Positions 26,460 to 35,290 of a stretch of DNA of 64,000 nt are shown here, piece by piece. The stretch lies in NCBI RefSeq assembly GCF_001676725.1, contig NZ_CP016172.1:2542001-2606000 (forward strand). The letters run 5' to 3'. How positions within the stretch are numbered: the first letter of the stretch is position 1; each line of letters opens with the position of its first letter. The notes beneath the pieces were generated by a model. The model was not told the origin of the DNA. It did not search any database and saw only the letters and a list, made by a program, of their open reading frames with translations. Both the position numbers and the translations under genes were made by a program. Source of the stretch: Bordetella flabilis (GTDB taxonomy: Bacteria > Pseudomonadota > Gammaproteobacteria > Burkholderiales > Burkholderiaceae_B).

Positions 26460-27470
26460 ATGCATAACAAGAACGCCCAGTCACGCCTGGGAGGAAACCG
26501 CCGCGCCGGCGCGCTGCGCGCCATCCTGGCGCTGGCCTTGTGTTGCGGGCTTCTGCCTGCACAGGCGCTGGCGAAGTATCCCGACCATCCCATCAAGCTC
26601 GTGGTGCCGTTCCCGGCCGGAAGCGCCACCGACACCGTGGCGCGCCAACTCGGCGAGGAGATGTCCAGGGACCTCGGCCAACCCATCGTGGTGGACAACA
26701 AGCCGGGCGCGCAAGGGATCATCGGCGTCAACGCCACGGTGAACGCCGCGCCGGACGGCTATACCTTGCTGATACTGGGCGTGACCACGGGCGCCAGCAA
26801 TGTCTCGCTGTTCAAGCAGCTGCCCTATGACCCCATCAAGGACCTGACGCCGATCGGCATGATCGCGGAGTCGCCCATCGTCCTGGTGGCGGCCCCCGGC
26901 TTCGGCCCCGACGACACCGCGCAATTGTTCGAACTGGGACGCAAGCAGCCGGGCAAGCTGACTTATGGCTATGGCTCGGGCAGCGCGCAGGTGGCGGCCG
27001 CCAAGCTTGTCAGCATGGGCGATATCAAGGCCATGCCCGTGCCGTACAAGGGCTCGCCGCAGGCATTGACCGACGTCATGTCCGGACGCGTGGACTTCAT
27101 GTTCGTCGACCTGTCGCTGGCCATTCCGCAGATCGAAGGCGGCAAGCTGAAGGCGCTGGGCGTGACCACCCGCGGACGCTTCCCGGTGGTGCCGGATATC
27201 AAGTCCATCAACGAATCCGGTGCGCCTGGCTATGAACTGGTCGTGTGGTTCGCGTTGAGCGGACCGGCGAAGATGCCGAAGGACGTGACCGACCGCATAT
27301 CCAAGGCCTTGAACGTCGCCTTGCAAAGCAAGGACCTGCAGCGCAAGTATGCGGCCCTCGGGCTGGCGGTGAAATCGTCCACGCCCGACCAGTTCGCTTC
27401 GTTCCTGACCAGTGAGATCGATAACTGGGGCGCCATGATCAGGGCCGCCGGCATTCCGCCGCAGGATTGA
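26460..27470 (+). CDS. Bug-family (TctC-like) periplasmic solute receptor
   Basis: 336 residues: an N-terminal signal peptide after an Arg-rich start (RRAGALRAILALALCCGLL..ALA), then YPDHPIKLVVPFPAGSATD and the NKPGAQGIIG block typical of Bug receptors. CAAGGAGA precedes the ATG. It lies 32 bp after the lactonase-like gene and before an epimerase-like gene, so it is part of the operon. Having a Bug receptor together with two Liv-type binding proteins in one operon suggests more than one transported form of the substrate, or recruitment of separate membrane partners. No TctAB genes are seen. Confidence 0.92.
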   Translation: MHNKNAQSRLGGNRRAGALRAILALALCCGLLPAQALAKYPDHPIKLVVPFPAGSATDTVARQLGEEMSRDLGQPIVVDNKPGAQGIIGVNATVNAAPDGYTLLILGVTTGASNVSLFKQLPYDPIKDLTPIGMIAESPIVLVAAPGFGPDDTAQLFELGRKQPGKLTYGYGSGSAQVAAAKLVSMGDIKAMPVPYKGSPQALTDVMSGRVDFMFVDLSLAIPQIEGGKLKALGVTTRGRFPVVPDIKSINESGAPGYELVVWFALSGPAKMPKDVTDRISKALNVALQSKDLQRKYAALGLAVKSSTPDQFASFLTSEIDNWGAMIRAAGIPPQD

Positions 27471-27582
27471 CGGATAGTCCCGCGCCCGTCCGTGCCACGC
27501 GCCGGGCGCTTTACCGAAAGTGCGATTGCAATCCTCCTCATGGAGGCGCGCGCCTCGTCCATCGTCAACCAGGAAAGAAGAC

Positions 27583-28584
27583 ATGAAGATTGCCGGCAAC
27601 AAATTCGTCATCACGGGCGGTGTCAGCCTGATCGGGTCGCATATCACCGAGATGCTGCTCGCCGCGGGCGCCGAGCAGGTGGTGCTGTTCGACAACTATT
27701 CGTTGAGCACACCGGATGCCATCAGCGACCTGAAGGCGGACTCCCGCATCAAGCTGGTGCGCGGCGACATACTGCGCATGCACGAGCTGTATGACGCTTG
27801 CGAAGGCGCCGCGGGCCTGTTTTCCGTGGCGGCGTTCCTGACCTTGCCCTTGTCGCAGAACCCCGGGCTGGGCCTGTCGGTGAACGTGCAGGGCCAGGCC
27901 AACGTGATGGAAGCGTGCCGGTACCGGGGCGTGAAGCGGGTGGTGTTTTCCTCGTCCACCGCCGTCTATGGCGAGCCTGTGCCAGGCGTGATGGACGAAC
28001 GCACCGCCTTCAACTTCGCGCCTTTCCAGCCGGCAGCCGCCTTGTATTCCGCCTCGAAGATCATTGGAGAAAACCTCTGCAGGCTGTATCACCAGAAGCA
28101 CGGGATCCAGTCGCTGTCCCTGCGCTATGCCACCGTCTATGGCGAGCGGCAGCACTACCGCGGCGTCAACGCCCTGTACATCATGGAGAACTACGACCGG
28201 ATCAAGAGCGGCGAGCGCCCGCTCATTCCCGACGATGGCCAGGAAGTGCACGACTACGTCCATGTCGCCGACGTCGCGCGCGCCAACGTCATGGCCATGG
28301 AAAGCGAGGTGTCGGGGGAGAGCATGAACGTGGCGACGGGTACCGCCACCACGCTGAACGACCTGGTCGCGACGCTGCTCGAAGTGATGGGATCGGACCT
28401 GCGTCCGGACTACAGCACCGAGACCTCCCATGTGCGGGCATCCGTGGGCAAGCATCTGGCCTTCAGCCGCGAAAAGATCGGCAGGCTGCTCGGTTGGGAG
28501 CCGCAGGTCAGCCTCGAGGAAGGGATACGGCGGCTGGTCCAGTGGCGTGAAGGCCGCGACGCCGCCCCGCGCGGAGCCGCATGA
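27583..28584 (+). CDS. NAD-dependent epimerase/dehydratase (extended SDR)
   Basis: 333-residue extended SDR. The cofactor motif FVITGGVSLIGSH lies at residues 8-20, the catalytic pair in LYSASKIIGE follows FSSSTAVYGEP, and HDYVHVADVARA is the usual C-terminal substrate-domain block, as in UDP-glucose 4-epimerase and related enzymes. The context has no polysaccharide or nucleotide-sugar genes, so the substrate may be a small sugar acid or a lactone-type compound. AGGAAAG precedes ATG 27583. The stop overlaps the next start (ATGA). Confidence 0.88.
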   Translation: MKIAGNKFVITGGVSLIGSHITEMLLAAGAEQVVLFDNYSLSTPDAISDLKADSRIKLVRGDILRMHELYDACEGAAGLFSVAAFLTLPLSQNPGLGLSVNVQGQANVMEACRYRGVKRVVFSSSTAVYGEPVPGVMDERTAFNFAPFQPAAALYSASKIIGENLCRLYHQKHGIQSLSLRYATVYGERQHYRGVNALYIMENYDRIKSGERPLIPDDGQEVHDYVHVADVARANVMAMESEVSGESMNVATGTATTLNDLVATLLEVMGSDLRPDYSTETSHVRASVGKHLAFSREKIGRLLGWEPQVSLEEGIRRLVQWREGRDAAPRGAA

Positions 28585-29516
28585 TGCAGCGCGTGGCGAT
28601 GGTGGGCCTGGGCCAGATGGGATCCGCCATGGCGGCCCGGCTGGCGCAGTCCGGCTGCCACGTCCGGGGATGGGATGTGGATGTCGCCGCGCGCACCCGC
28701 GCGGCGGGCATGGGGCTGCAGGTGGCCGAAACGCTGCGCCAGGCGCTGGCGCAGTGCGACGCAGTCCTGACCAGTCTGCCCGACGCGCGCGCCGTCCGTG
28801 CCGCATGGTTGGAAGAGGGCGGCATCGTCGCATCGGCAGAGCCTTCCAGCGTCTGCATCGATCTGAGCACGATCGAACCCGGCGTCATGGTGGAAGTCGC
28901 CCAGGGCGCGGCGGCCCGCGGCCTGGCCGTGCTGGACTGTCCCGTCAGCGGCGGCCCCGTGGAGGCGCGCGCCGGCACCCTGGTGATGATGGTCGGCGGA
29001 CACGCGGCCACCGTCGCCCGCATGGAGCCCGTGCTCAAGCGCCTGGGCGGCACGCTATGCCATACCGGCGACGTCGGTACCGCGAAGGTCGTCAAGATCG
29101 TCAACAACATGATGGCGATGGGCAACCTGCTGGTGGCCTGCGAAGCCTTCTCGCTGGGCGTGACCGCCGGCGTCGATGCGGCCACGCTGTTCGCGGTGCT
29201 GGCCGAAAGCGGCGGCACGTCGCGCACCTTCACCAAGCGCTTTCCGCATGCGCTGAAGAACGATTTCGATCCGCGCTTCAAGATGGAGCTCGGCGAAAAA
29301 GACCTGGCCCTCGGCGTGGCGCTGGGCCGCGCGCAACAGGTGCCGCTGCCGGCGGCTTCCCTGGTCCGGGAGATGTTCGGGCTGGCGCTGCTGCAAGGGC
29401 ATGCGGGCAGGGATGTCGTGGCCTTGCTGGCCATGTACCAGGACTGGGCGCTGAAGGCCCAGGCGCGGCGCGACGCGGTCGCGCCGGCCGCCGCACAGAA
29501 CGCATACGGAGGATAG
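28581..29516 (+). CDS. NAD(P)-dependent beta-hydroxyacid dehydrogenase (HIBADH family)
   Basis: 311 residues. N-terminal Rossmann motif VGLGQMGSAMAARL (8-21), the family's substrate signature DCPVSGGPVEARAGTL, and the catalytic lysine in KIVNNMMAMGN identify the 3-hydroxyisobutyrate dehydrogenase/tartronate-semialdehyde reductase family. These enzymes oxidise or reduce beta-hydroxy acids of three to four carbons. Start ATG 28581 overlaps the epimerase stop by four bases, and the SDR gene follows five bases after its stop, so the three dehydrogenase-type genes are translated as a unit. Confidence 0.9.
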   Translation: MMQRVAMVGLGQMGSAMAARLAQSGCHVRGWDVDVAARTRAAGMGLQVAETLRQALAQCDAVLTSLPDARAVRAAWLEEGGIVASAEPSSVCIDLSTIEPGVMVEVAQGAAARGLAVLDCPVSGGPVEARAGTLVMMVGGHAATVARMEPVLKRLGGTLCHTGDVGTAKVVKIVNNMMAMGNLLVACEAFSLGVTAGVDAATLFAVLAESGGTSRTFTKRFPHALKNDFDPRFKMELGEKDLALGVALGRAQQVPLPAASLVREMFGLALLQGHAGRDVVALLAMYQDWALKAQARRDAVAPAAAQNAYGG

Positions 29517-29520
29517 CCGA

Positions 29521-30291
29521 ATGAAACATGCCGTCGTGACCGGCGCGGGGTCCGGGATAGGGCAGGACTGCTGCCTCGATCTGCTGGCCAGCGGCTGGAC
29601 CGTCTATGGACTGGACCGGTCTGGCGATAGCCTGCGGCAGACCGCCGACAAGGCCGGGGATACGGGGGGGCGCTTCGCGCCGCAGGAGTGTGATGTGTCC
29701 GACTCCGCCGCGGTGGCGGCGGCCTTCGGCTGGGTGGCGCAGCGCAGCCCGGCGCTGGACGCGCTGGTGTGCTCGGCGGGCATATTCCGTACCGGCCCCC
29801 TGATGGCCATGCAGGAGGCAGACTTCGCCGCCCTGTTCGATGTGAACACCAAAGGGGCATGGCTGTGCGCGCGCGCGGCCCTCCCTTTGCTCGAGAACGC
29901 GGCAAGTACGCAGGCGCCGGCGCGCATCGTGTTCGTGGCCTCCATCGCGGCGATCCGGCCGAAGGTCGGCGGCGGCGCCTATGGCGCGTCGAAGGTCGCG
30001 CTGACGCAGATCGCGCGCGTCCTGGCGGTGGAGCTGGCGCCCAGGTCCATACTGGTCAACGCCATCGCGCCGTCCACCGTCGATACCGCCATGACTCGCC
30101 AGTTGGCCGCCGATGCCGCGCACAACGGCTATACGGTGTCCGGCCTGTCGCCGCTGGGGCGCGTGGCGCTGCCGGCCGACGTCACGCCGGTCATCCGCTT
30201 CCTGCTCGGCGACGACTCCCGATACATGACGGGCGCCGTGCTGCCTATCGATGGCGGCACGTCGGCCGCCTTCCAGCCCAAACCGAACTGA
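29521..30291 (+). CDS. Classical SDR-family oxidoreductase
   Basis: 256 residues with TGAGSGIG (residues 7-14), CSAG in place of NNAG, the serine in VASIA, and the YGASK active-site pair, with VNAIAPSTVDTAM on the C-terminal side. It presumably oxidises a hydroxyl group of the compound handled by the operon or reduces its keto form. The five-base gap upstream and 12-base gap downstream put it firmly in the operon. No closer substrate assignment is possible from sequence. Confidence 0.9.
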   Translation: MKHAVVTGAGSGIGQDCCLDLLASGWTVYGLDRSGDSLRQTADKAGDTGGRFAPQECDVSDSAAVAAAFGWVAQRSPALDALVCSAGIFRTGPLMAMQEADFAALFDVNTKGAWLCARAALPLLENAASTQAPARIVFVASIAAIRPKVGGGAYGASKVALTQIARVLAVELAPRSILVNAIAPSTVDTAMTRQLAADAAHNGYTVSGLSPLGRVALPADVTPVIRFLLGDDSRYMTGAVLPIDGGTSAAFQPKPN

Positions 30292-30303
30292 AAGGGGAAC
30301 GCG

Positions 30304-31464
30304 ATGAAGAACCCATGGGTGATGGCCGGCGCGCTGTTGCTGGCCACCGGCGGCGCGCATGCGCAGGAAGTGCTGAAGATCGGCGCGATGGGCAGCTTGT
30401 CCGGACCTGGCGCGGCCTGGGGCCAGGCGATTCAGTATGGCGCCGAACTGGCCGCGGAGGATGTGAACGCCAAGGGCGGCCTGGAGGTCGCCGGCAAGAA
30501 GTACCGGGTGCAGGTCATTGCCTACGATGACAAGTACCAGGCCAACGAAGCCGTCACGGCGGTCAACCGGCTCATCTTCGAAGACAAGGTCAAGTTCATC
30601 ATCGGCCCCATGGGCGGGGCGACGCAGCTGGCCATCGCGCCCATCACCGAGAAAGCCAAGGTCATCACCATGACCATGGCCTTCACGCCGCTGGCCTTGG
30701 GGCCCGACAAGCCGTATTCGTTCCGTCCCATCCTGACGACCAGCGAAACCGCGCCCGCGCAGATCGCATGGGTAGCCAAGACCATGGGCATCAAGAAGGT
30801 GGGGGCACTGTTCCCCAACGACGAGACCGGGCAGAAGATCATCGTCGACCTGGAAAAGGCGTATTCCAGGGCAGGCACCCCGCTGGCCGCCAAGGAATTG
30901 TTCGAACGCGACCGCCTGGACATGGCGCCGCTGCTGACCCGCCTGATGGCCCAGGGCGTGGATGCGATCGAGCTGGACGGCAATGCGCCGACGACATCGG
31001 GACTGATCGTCAAGCAGGCGCGTGAACTGGGTTTCAAGGGCCTCATCCTGCGCAGCGGCGGGCCGGCGACGCCGGAAATCGTCAGCGTGGCCGGCAAGCG
31101 CGCCACCGAGGGCATGATCGTGTACTCCCCGCTGGACCTCGCCAATCCCGCCATCAAGGCCTACGCCGACCGCTACCAGAAACAATACAAAAAGCCGATG
31201 AACGGCTTTAGCCCGTCCTTCTATGACGCGACCCACATGCTGTTCCAGGCCATGGCGCAGGCGGGCACGGTCACGGACACGGACAAGGTGGGCGCGGCGC
31301 TGGCGGCCATCAAGAACTACCCGGGGATCATGGGCACGACCAACTGGACCGGCAAGCAGGCGTATGGCATCGACCACCAGGTCGACGTGCCGTACTACCT
31401 GGCCGAAGTGAAGGACGGCAAGGAAATCATACGCGCGCATTGCACGGTACAGGCATGCGAGTAA
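30304..31464 (+). CDS. Liv/HAAT-type ABC transporter substrate-binding protein, first paralogue
   Basis: 386-residue periplasmic binding protein of the branched-chain amino acid (type I fold) family. Signal peptide MKNPWVMAGALLLATGGAHA, then IGAMGSLSGPGAAWGQ.. GAELAAEDVNAKGG, the usual ligand-binding start. It is followed 14 bp later by a close paralogue of equal length. The family binds amino acids but also aromatic acids, amides and other carboxylates. The context with dehydrogenases and a lactonase points to a hydroxy-acid or aromatic compound rather than leucine. Confidence 0.92.
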   Translation: MKNPWVMAGALLLATGGAHAQEVLKIGAMGSLSGPGAAWGQAIQYGAELAAEDVNAKGGLEVAGKKYRVQVIAYDDKYQANEAVTAVNRLIFEDKVKFIIGPMGGATQLAIAPITEKAKVITMTMAFTPLALGPDKPYSFRPILTTSETAPAQIAWVAKTMGIKKVGALFPNDETGQKIIVDLEKAYSRAGTPLAAKELFERDRLDMAPLLTRLMAQGVDAIELDGNAPTTSGLIVKQARELGFKGLILRSGGPATPEIVSVAGKRATEGMIVYSPLDLANPAIKAYADRYQKQYKKPMNGFSPSFYDATHMLFQAMAQAGTVTDTDKVGAALAAIKNYPGIMGTTNWTGKQAYGIDHQVDVPYYLAEVKDGKEIIRAHCTVQACE

Positions 31465-31478
31465 GCCAGGAGAACGCC

Positions 31479-32636
31479 ATGTGGAAGCACTATCTAGGGG
31501 CTGCGCTGCTGTGCGCCGCGGGTGCCGCGCACGCCGAGGACACGCTGCGGATCGGCGCGGTGGTGACGCTCTCCGGGCCCGGCGCGGCCTGGGGCCAGGG
31601 CATGCTGTACGGCGCCGAACTGGCCGCCGACGACATCAACGCCAAGGGCGGCCTGGATGTGGGCGGCAAGAAGTATCGCATCGAGCTGGTGGCGTATGAC
31701 GACAAGTACCAGGCCAACGAGGCCGTCACCGCGGTCAACCGTCTCGTATACGACGACAAGGTGAAATTCATCATCGGCCCGACCGGGTCCGCGCCGGTAC
31801 TGGCGCTGGCTCCCATTACCGAGAAGAACAAGGTCATATTGATGATGCTGGCGTTTACATCCAAGGCGCTGACGCCCGAAAAGCCGTTCTCCTTCCGTCC
31901 CGTACTGACGACGGTGGAGACCGCGCAGCCGCAGATCGACTGGGTGACCAAGGTCGCGGGGGCGCACAAGGTGGGAGGCCTGTTCGTCAACGACGAGTCG
32001 GGCCAGCAGCAGCACGAGTACCTGTCCAAGGCCTACGCGAAAGCGGGGTATCCGTTCGTCGCCGCCGAGTATTTCGACCGCGACCGTGTCGACATGATGC
32101 CTTTGATCACGCGCCTGATGGCCAAGGGCGTCGATGCCATCGAGCTGAACGGCATCTCGCCGGCAACCGCGGGTTTGATCGCGAAGCAGGCGCGCGAGCT
32201 GGGCTTCAGGGGCATGTTCATCCGCAGCGGCGGCCCGGCTACGCCGGAGATCGTCGCGGTGGCGGGTCCCAAGGCGGTGGAAGGCATGGTCGTCTATACC
32301 CAGTTCGACCCCGCCAATCCTGCCGTGCAGGCCTACCAGCAGCGCTATCAGTCCAAGTACAAGAAGGCGATGAACGGCTTCAGCCCGTCCTTCTACGACG
32401 GCACGCATATGCTGTTCCAGGCGATCGCGGCGGCGGGTACGGTATCGGACACCGACAAGGTGCGCGCCGCGCTGCGGGATATCAAGGACTACCCCGGCAT
32501 CCTGGGCAACAGCAACTGGACCGGGCAGGCCGTCTACGGCTCGAACCAGCAGATCGATGCCCCGTTCTTCCTGTCGAAGGTGCATGACGGCAAGGAAGTG
32601 ATCGCGGCGACCTGCACGCTTGCGGCGTGCCGATAG
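31479..32636 (+). CDS. Liv/HAAT-type ABC transporter substrate-binding protein, second paralogue
   Basis: 385 residues, clearly a duplicate of the preceding gene: signal peptide MWKHYLGAALLCAAGAAHA, then SGPGAAWGQ, AAD(D/E)xNAKGGL, YDDKYQANEAVTAVNRL and MNGFSPSFYD are shared nearly word for word. Differences are concentrated between the shared blocks, for example the segment after the first lobe (GSAPVLALAPITEKN versus GGATQLAIAPITEKA), which suggests different ligand ranges. CCAGGAGA precedes ATG 31479. Both binding proteins probably serve the single LivHMGF transporter encoded downstream. Confidence 0.92.
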   Translation: MWKHYLGAALLCAAGAAHAEDTLRIGAVVTLSGPGAAWGQGMLYGAELAADDINAKGGLDVGGKKYRIELVAYDDKYQANEAVTAVNRLVYDDKVKFIIGPTGSAPVLALAPITEKNKVILMMLAFTSKALTPEKPFSFRPVLTTVETAQPQIDWVTKVAGAHKVGGLFVNDESGQQQHEYLSKAYAKAGYPFVAAEYFDRDRVDMMPLITRLMAKGVDAIELNGISPATAGLIAKQARELGFRGMFIRSGGPATPEIVAVAGPKAVEGMVVYTQFDPANPAVQAYQQRYQSKYKKAMNGFSPSFYDGTHMLFQAIAAAGTVSDTDKVRAALRDIKDYPGILGNSNWTGQAVYGSNQQIDAPFFLSKVHDGKEVIAATCTLAACR

Positions 32637-32655
32637 CGGCCGCGGGGAGCTTTCC

Positions 32656-33522
32656 GTGAACCTCACCTTCCTGATCGGCCAGGCCCTGACCAACGGAATT
32701 ATCGTGGGCCTGCTCTACCTGCTTATCGCCATCGGCTTCACGCTGGTGTTCGGCGTCATGCGGATCGCCAACTTCGCGCACGGGGAGTTCTACATGCTCG
32801 GCGCGTTCGCCGCGCTGGTGTGTGTCACGCAATACGACATGCCCTACCTGGTGGCCGTGTTCGTGGCCTTCGCGCTGGTGCTGGCCTTCGGCTGGGTCGT
32901 GGAGGTATTGATCCTGAAGTCGTTCCGGGGCGATGAGCTCAATGGCCTGATCGCCACGCTGGGCGTGGCGATGATCCTGCAGAACGGCGCGCTGATGCTG
33001 TTCGGCCCCGATCCGCAGTCGATGCCTGCACCGGTCGAAGGCGTGTTCGCCATGGGCGACATCATCATGCCTTTGTCGCGGCTCTACGTCGTTGTTTTCT
33101 CGGCGGCCGTGCTGGTGGGGCTGTACGTGTTCCTGATGCATACGCGCAGCGGCCGGGCCTTGCGCGCGGTGGTTCAGGACATGGAGATCGCCACCGCGCA
33201 GGGCATACGCTCCCACATCGTCTATCCGCTGGGTTTCGCGCTCGGCGTCGCGCTGGCTGCGATCGCCGGCGCCTTGATGGCGCCCGTCTTCTCGGTGTCT
33301 CCCTTCATTGGCGCGGCGCCGCTGTTCAAGGCCTTCATCGTGGTGGTGCTGGGCGGGCTGGGCAGTATTCCCGGCGCCGCGCTGGCCAGCCTGCTGCTGG
33401 GAGTGGCCGAAAGCCTGGGCAGCACGTTTTTCGACGGCAGTACGGCGGACATGATGATCTTCGGCCTGGTCATCGTCATGCTGATATTCCGGCCTACAGG
33501 GCTGATGGGACGGGCGGAATAA
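32656..33522 (+). CDS. LivH-type ABC transporter permease
   Basis: 288-residue inner-membrane permease with about eight hydrophobic segments. The early GLLYLLIAIGFTLVFGVMRI..NFAHGEF block is the LivH hallmark, and the cytoplasmic coupling region near RALRAVVQDMEIATAQGI is present. The start is a GTG at 32656 preceded by CGGGGAGC; an ATG is not available in the right place. The stop overlaps the next start (TAATG). It pairs with the LivM-type gene downstream. Confidence 0.9.
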   Translation: MNLTFLIGQALTNGIIVGLLYLLIAIGFTLVFGVMRIANFAHGEFYMLGAFAALVCVTQYDMPYLVAVFVAFALVLAFGWVVEVLILKSFRGDELNGLIATLGVAMILQNGALMLFGPDPQSMPAPVEGVFAMGDIIMPLSRLYVVVFSAAVLVGLYVFLMHTRSGRALRAVVQDMEIATAQGIRSHIVYPLGFALGVALAAIAGALMAPVFSVSPFIGAAPLFKAFIVVVLGGLGSIPGAALASLLLGVAESLGSTFFDGSTADMMIFGLVIVMLIFRPTGLMGRAE

Positions 33523-34514
33523 TGACCATGGAAAAGCAGAATGCCATTCCCGTAGGCGCGGCCAGCGGCGGGGAGGGCAGGCCGGGCGTCCTGCGCGCGC
33601 CACTGGGCTGGGCGGCGGCGCTCGTGCTGCTGGTGCTGCCCCTCTTGACGGACAGCCAGTTCTACGTGCACCTGGCAGTGCTGGTCTGCCTGAACGTGGT
33701 CATCGTCAGCGGCCTGTCCATGCTGATACGGGCGGGCCAGCTTTCCCTCTGCCACGCCGCCTTCATGGGTATCGGCGCCTACGTTTCGGCGCTGGCGTCC
33801 ATGCGCCTGGGGATTCCGTTCCTGGCTGCCGTGGCGCTGGGTGTCGCCGCCTCGGCACTGCTGGCCTTCCTGCTGGGCGCCGCCATATTGCATCTGCGCG
33901 GGGTGTACTTCGTACTGATCACGTTCGCCTTCGGCGAACTGGTGCGCCTGGGATTGCTGGAAGGCGCCAGCCTGACGGGTGGCGCCAACGGCATCGCCGG
34001 CATACCGCCCGCCACGCTGTTCGGCATCGTGCTCGATACCAAGAAGGCCTTCTATTGCGCGGCGGCGCCCTTGGCCGTGGCGGCGGTCGTATTTCTGGCG
34101 GCCTTGTTCCGCACGCCGCGCGGGCATGCGCTGGACGCGGTGGGGCAGAACGCCACGCTGGCCGAAGCCAGCGGATTGAGCGTACGGAACCACCAACTGT
34201 TCGCTTTCGCCGTGGGCAGCGCGATGGCAGGGTTGGGCGGCGCCTTTCTCGCGCGCTACGTGGGATATGTTTCGCCGGAATCGTTCAATGCCCAGGTGTC
34301 CATCGCGGCCATCATTACGCTGGTGGTGGGGGGCCGCAACTCGGTGGTGGGCCCATTGATAGGCGCCCTCATCATGACGCCGCTGCCCGAATTGTTCCGC
34401 GGCGCGGTGCAGTCCCAGAATATTTTCTATGGCGTCACGCTGATCCTTATCCTCAAGTTCCTGCCGCAGGGGATCGCCAGCCTGCTTGCGGCGCGTCGCG
34501 GGAGGAAATCATGA
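33522..34514 (+). CDS. LivM-type ABC transporter permease
   Basis: 330-residue second permease of the Liv family. After about 25 polar residues come around nine membrane segments; the block MLIRAGQLSLCHAAFMGIGAY and the later VVGGRNSVVGPLIGAL are typical of LivM. The start overlaps the LivH stop by one base and its stop overlaps the ATPase start (ATGA), so stoichiometric translation with LivH and LivG is expected. Confidence 0.9.
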   Translation: MTMEKQNAIPVGAASGGEGRPGVLRAPLGWAAALVLLVLPLLTDSQFYVHLAVLVCLNVVIVSGLSMLIRAGQLSLCHAAFMGIGAYVSALASMRLGIPFLAAVALGVAASALLAFLLGAAILHLRGVYFVLITFAFGELVRLGLLEGASLTGGANGIAGIPPATLFGIVLDTKKAFYCAAAPLAVAAVVFLAALFRTPRGHALDAVGQNATLAEASGLSVRNHQLFAFAVGSAMAGLGGAFLARYVGYVSPESFNAQVSIAAIITLVVGGRNSVVGPLIGALIMTPLPELFRGAVQSQNIFYGVTLILILKFLPQGIASLLAARRGRKS

Positions 34515-35290
34515 GTGTCCTGCTGCAAGTACGGGATCTGTCGAAATCCTTCGGTGGCCTGAAGGCCGTGAGCGGCCTGACCTTCGAGGTCGCGCAAGGC
34601 GAGATCATGGGCCTGATCGGTCCCAACGGCGCCGGCAAAAGCACGGCCTTCAACCTGATCAGCGGCGCCTTGCGACCCAGTTCGGGCAGCGTGGCATTCC
34701 GCGGCAAGGAAATCGCCGGGCTGGCTCCGAGCAAGGTGGTCCGTCACGGACTGGCGCGCACCTTCCAGTCCGCCTCCGTGTACCCGGACGCCACGGTCGC
34801 CGAGAATGTTTTCCGCGGCGCCATTTCGACGCTGGAGACCTCCTTCATGGGGCAGTTGGCCCGCACCCGCGCCTTTCGGCACGCCATGCAGGACTTGCAG
34901 CGGCATACGGACGAAGTCCTTGCCATTACAGGGCTGGAACGCTTCCGCGACCAGCCTGCCGGCGGGCTGCCCTACGGCTACCAGAAGCGGCTGGGCGTGG
35001 CCATCGGGTTGGCGACGCGGCCCGCGCTTTTACTGCTGGATGAGCCTGCGGCAGGTCTGAACCCGGAGGAGTGCGCGGACTTCGGCAGGCTGCTGAAGCG
35101 CCTGCGCAGCGAATACAAACTCACCTTGCTCTTCGTGGAACACCATATGGCGCTCGTGATGGACACCTGCGAGCGCATCGTGGTGCTGGTGCAGGGACGC
35201 AAGATCGCCGAAGGGACGCCGGAGCAGATCCGCCGCGACCCCGGCGTGGTGGAAGCCTACCTGGGGACGCCGCAGCATGCCGACGCTTGA
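34511..35290 (+). CDS. LivG-type ABC transporter ATP-binding protein
   Basis: 259 residues. Walker A GPNGAGKS at about residues 38-45, a Q-loop region ARTFQSASVYPDATV, the ABC signature in PYGYQKRLGVAIGLA (YGYQKR replaces the usual SYGxQRR), Walker B LLLLDEPAAGLNPEE and the VEHHM switch histidine. The ATG follows GGAGGAAA. It overlaps the LivF gene by 14 bases, exactly as in the second livG-livF pair at the right end of the window. Confidence 0.9.
   Translation: MSVLLQVRDLSKSFGGLKAVSGLTFEVAQGEIMGLIGPNGAGKSTAFNLISGALRPSSGSVAFRGKEIAGLAPSKVVRHGLARTFQSASVYPDATVAENVFRGAISTLETSFMGQLARTRAFRHAMQDLQRHTDEVLAITGLERFRDQPAGGLPYGYQKRLGVAIGLATRPALLLLDEPAAGLNPEECADFGRLLKRLRSEYKLTLLFVEHHMALVMDTCERIVVLVQGRKIAEGTPEQIRRDPGVVEAYLGTPQHADA

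Noticed and set aside
29278..31440. 720-codon minus-strand frame opposite the dehydrogenase and binding-protein genes
   Set aside because: Antisense to three well-recognised genes; no domains, signal peptide or ribosome-binding site.
32482..34196. Two overlapping minus-strand frames opposite livH and livM
   Set aside because: His/Gln-rich antisense of transmembrane codons, a common artefact.
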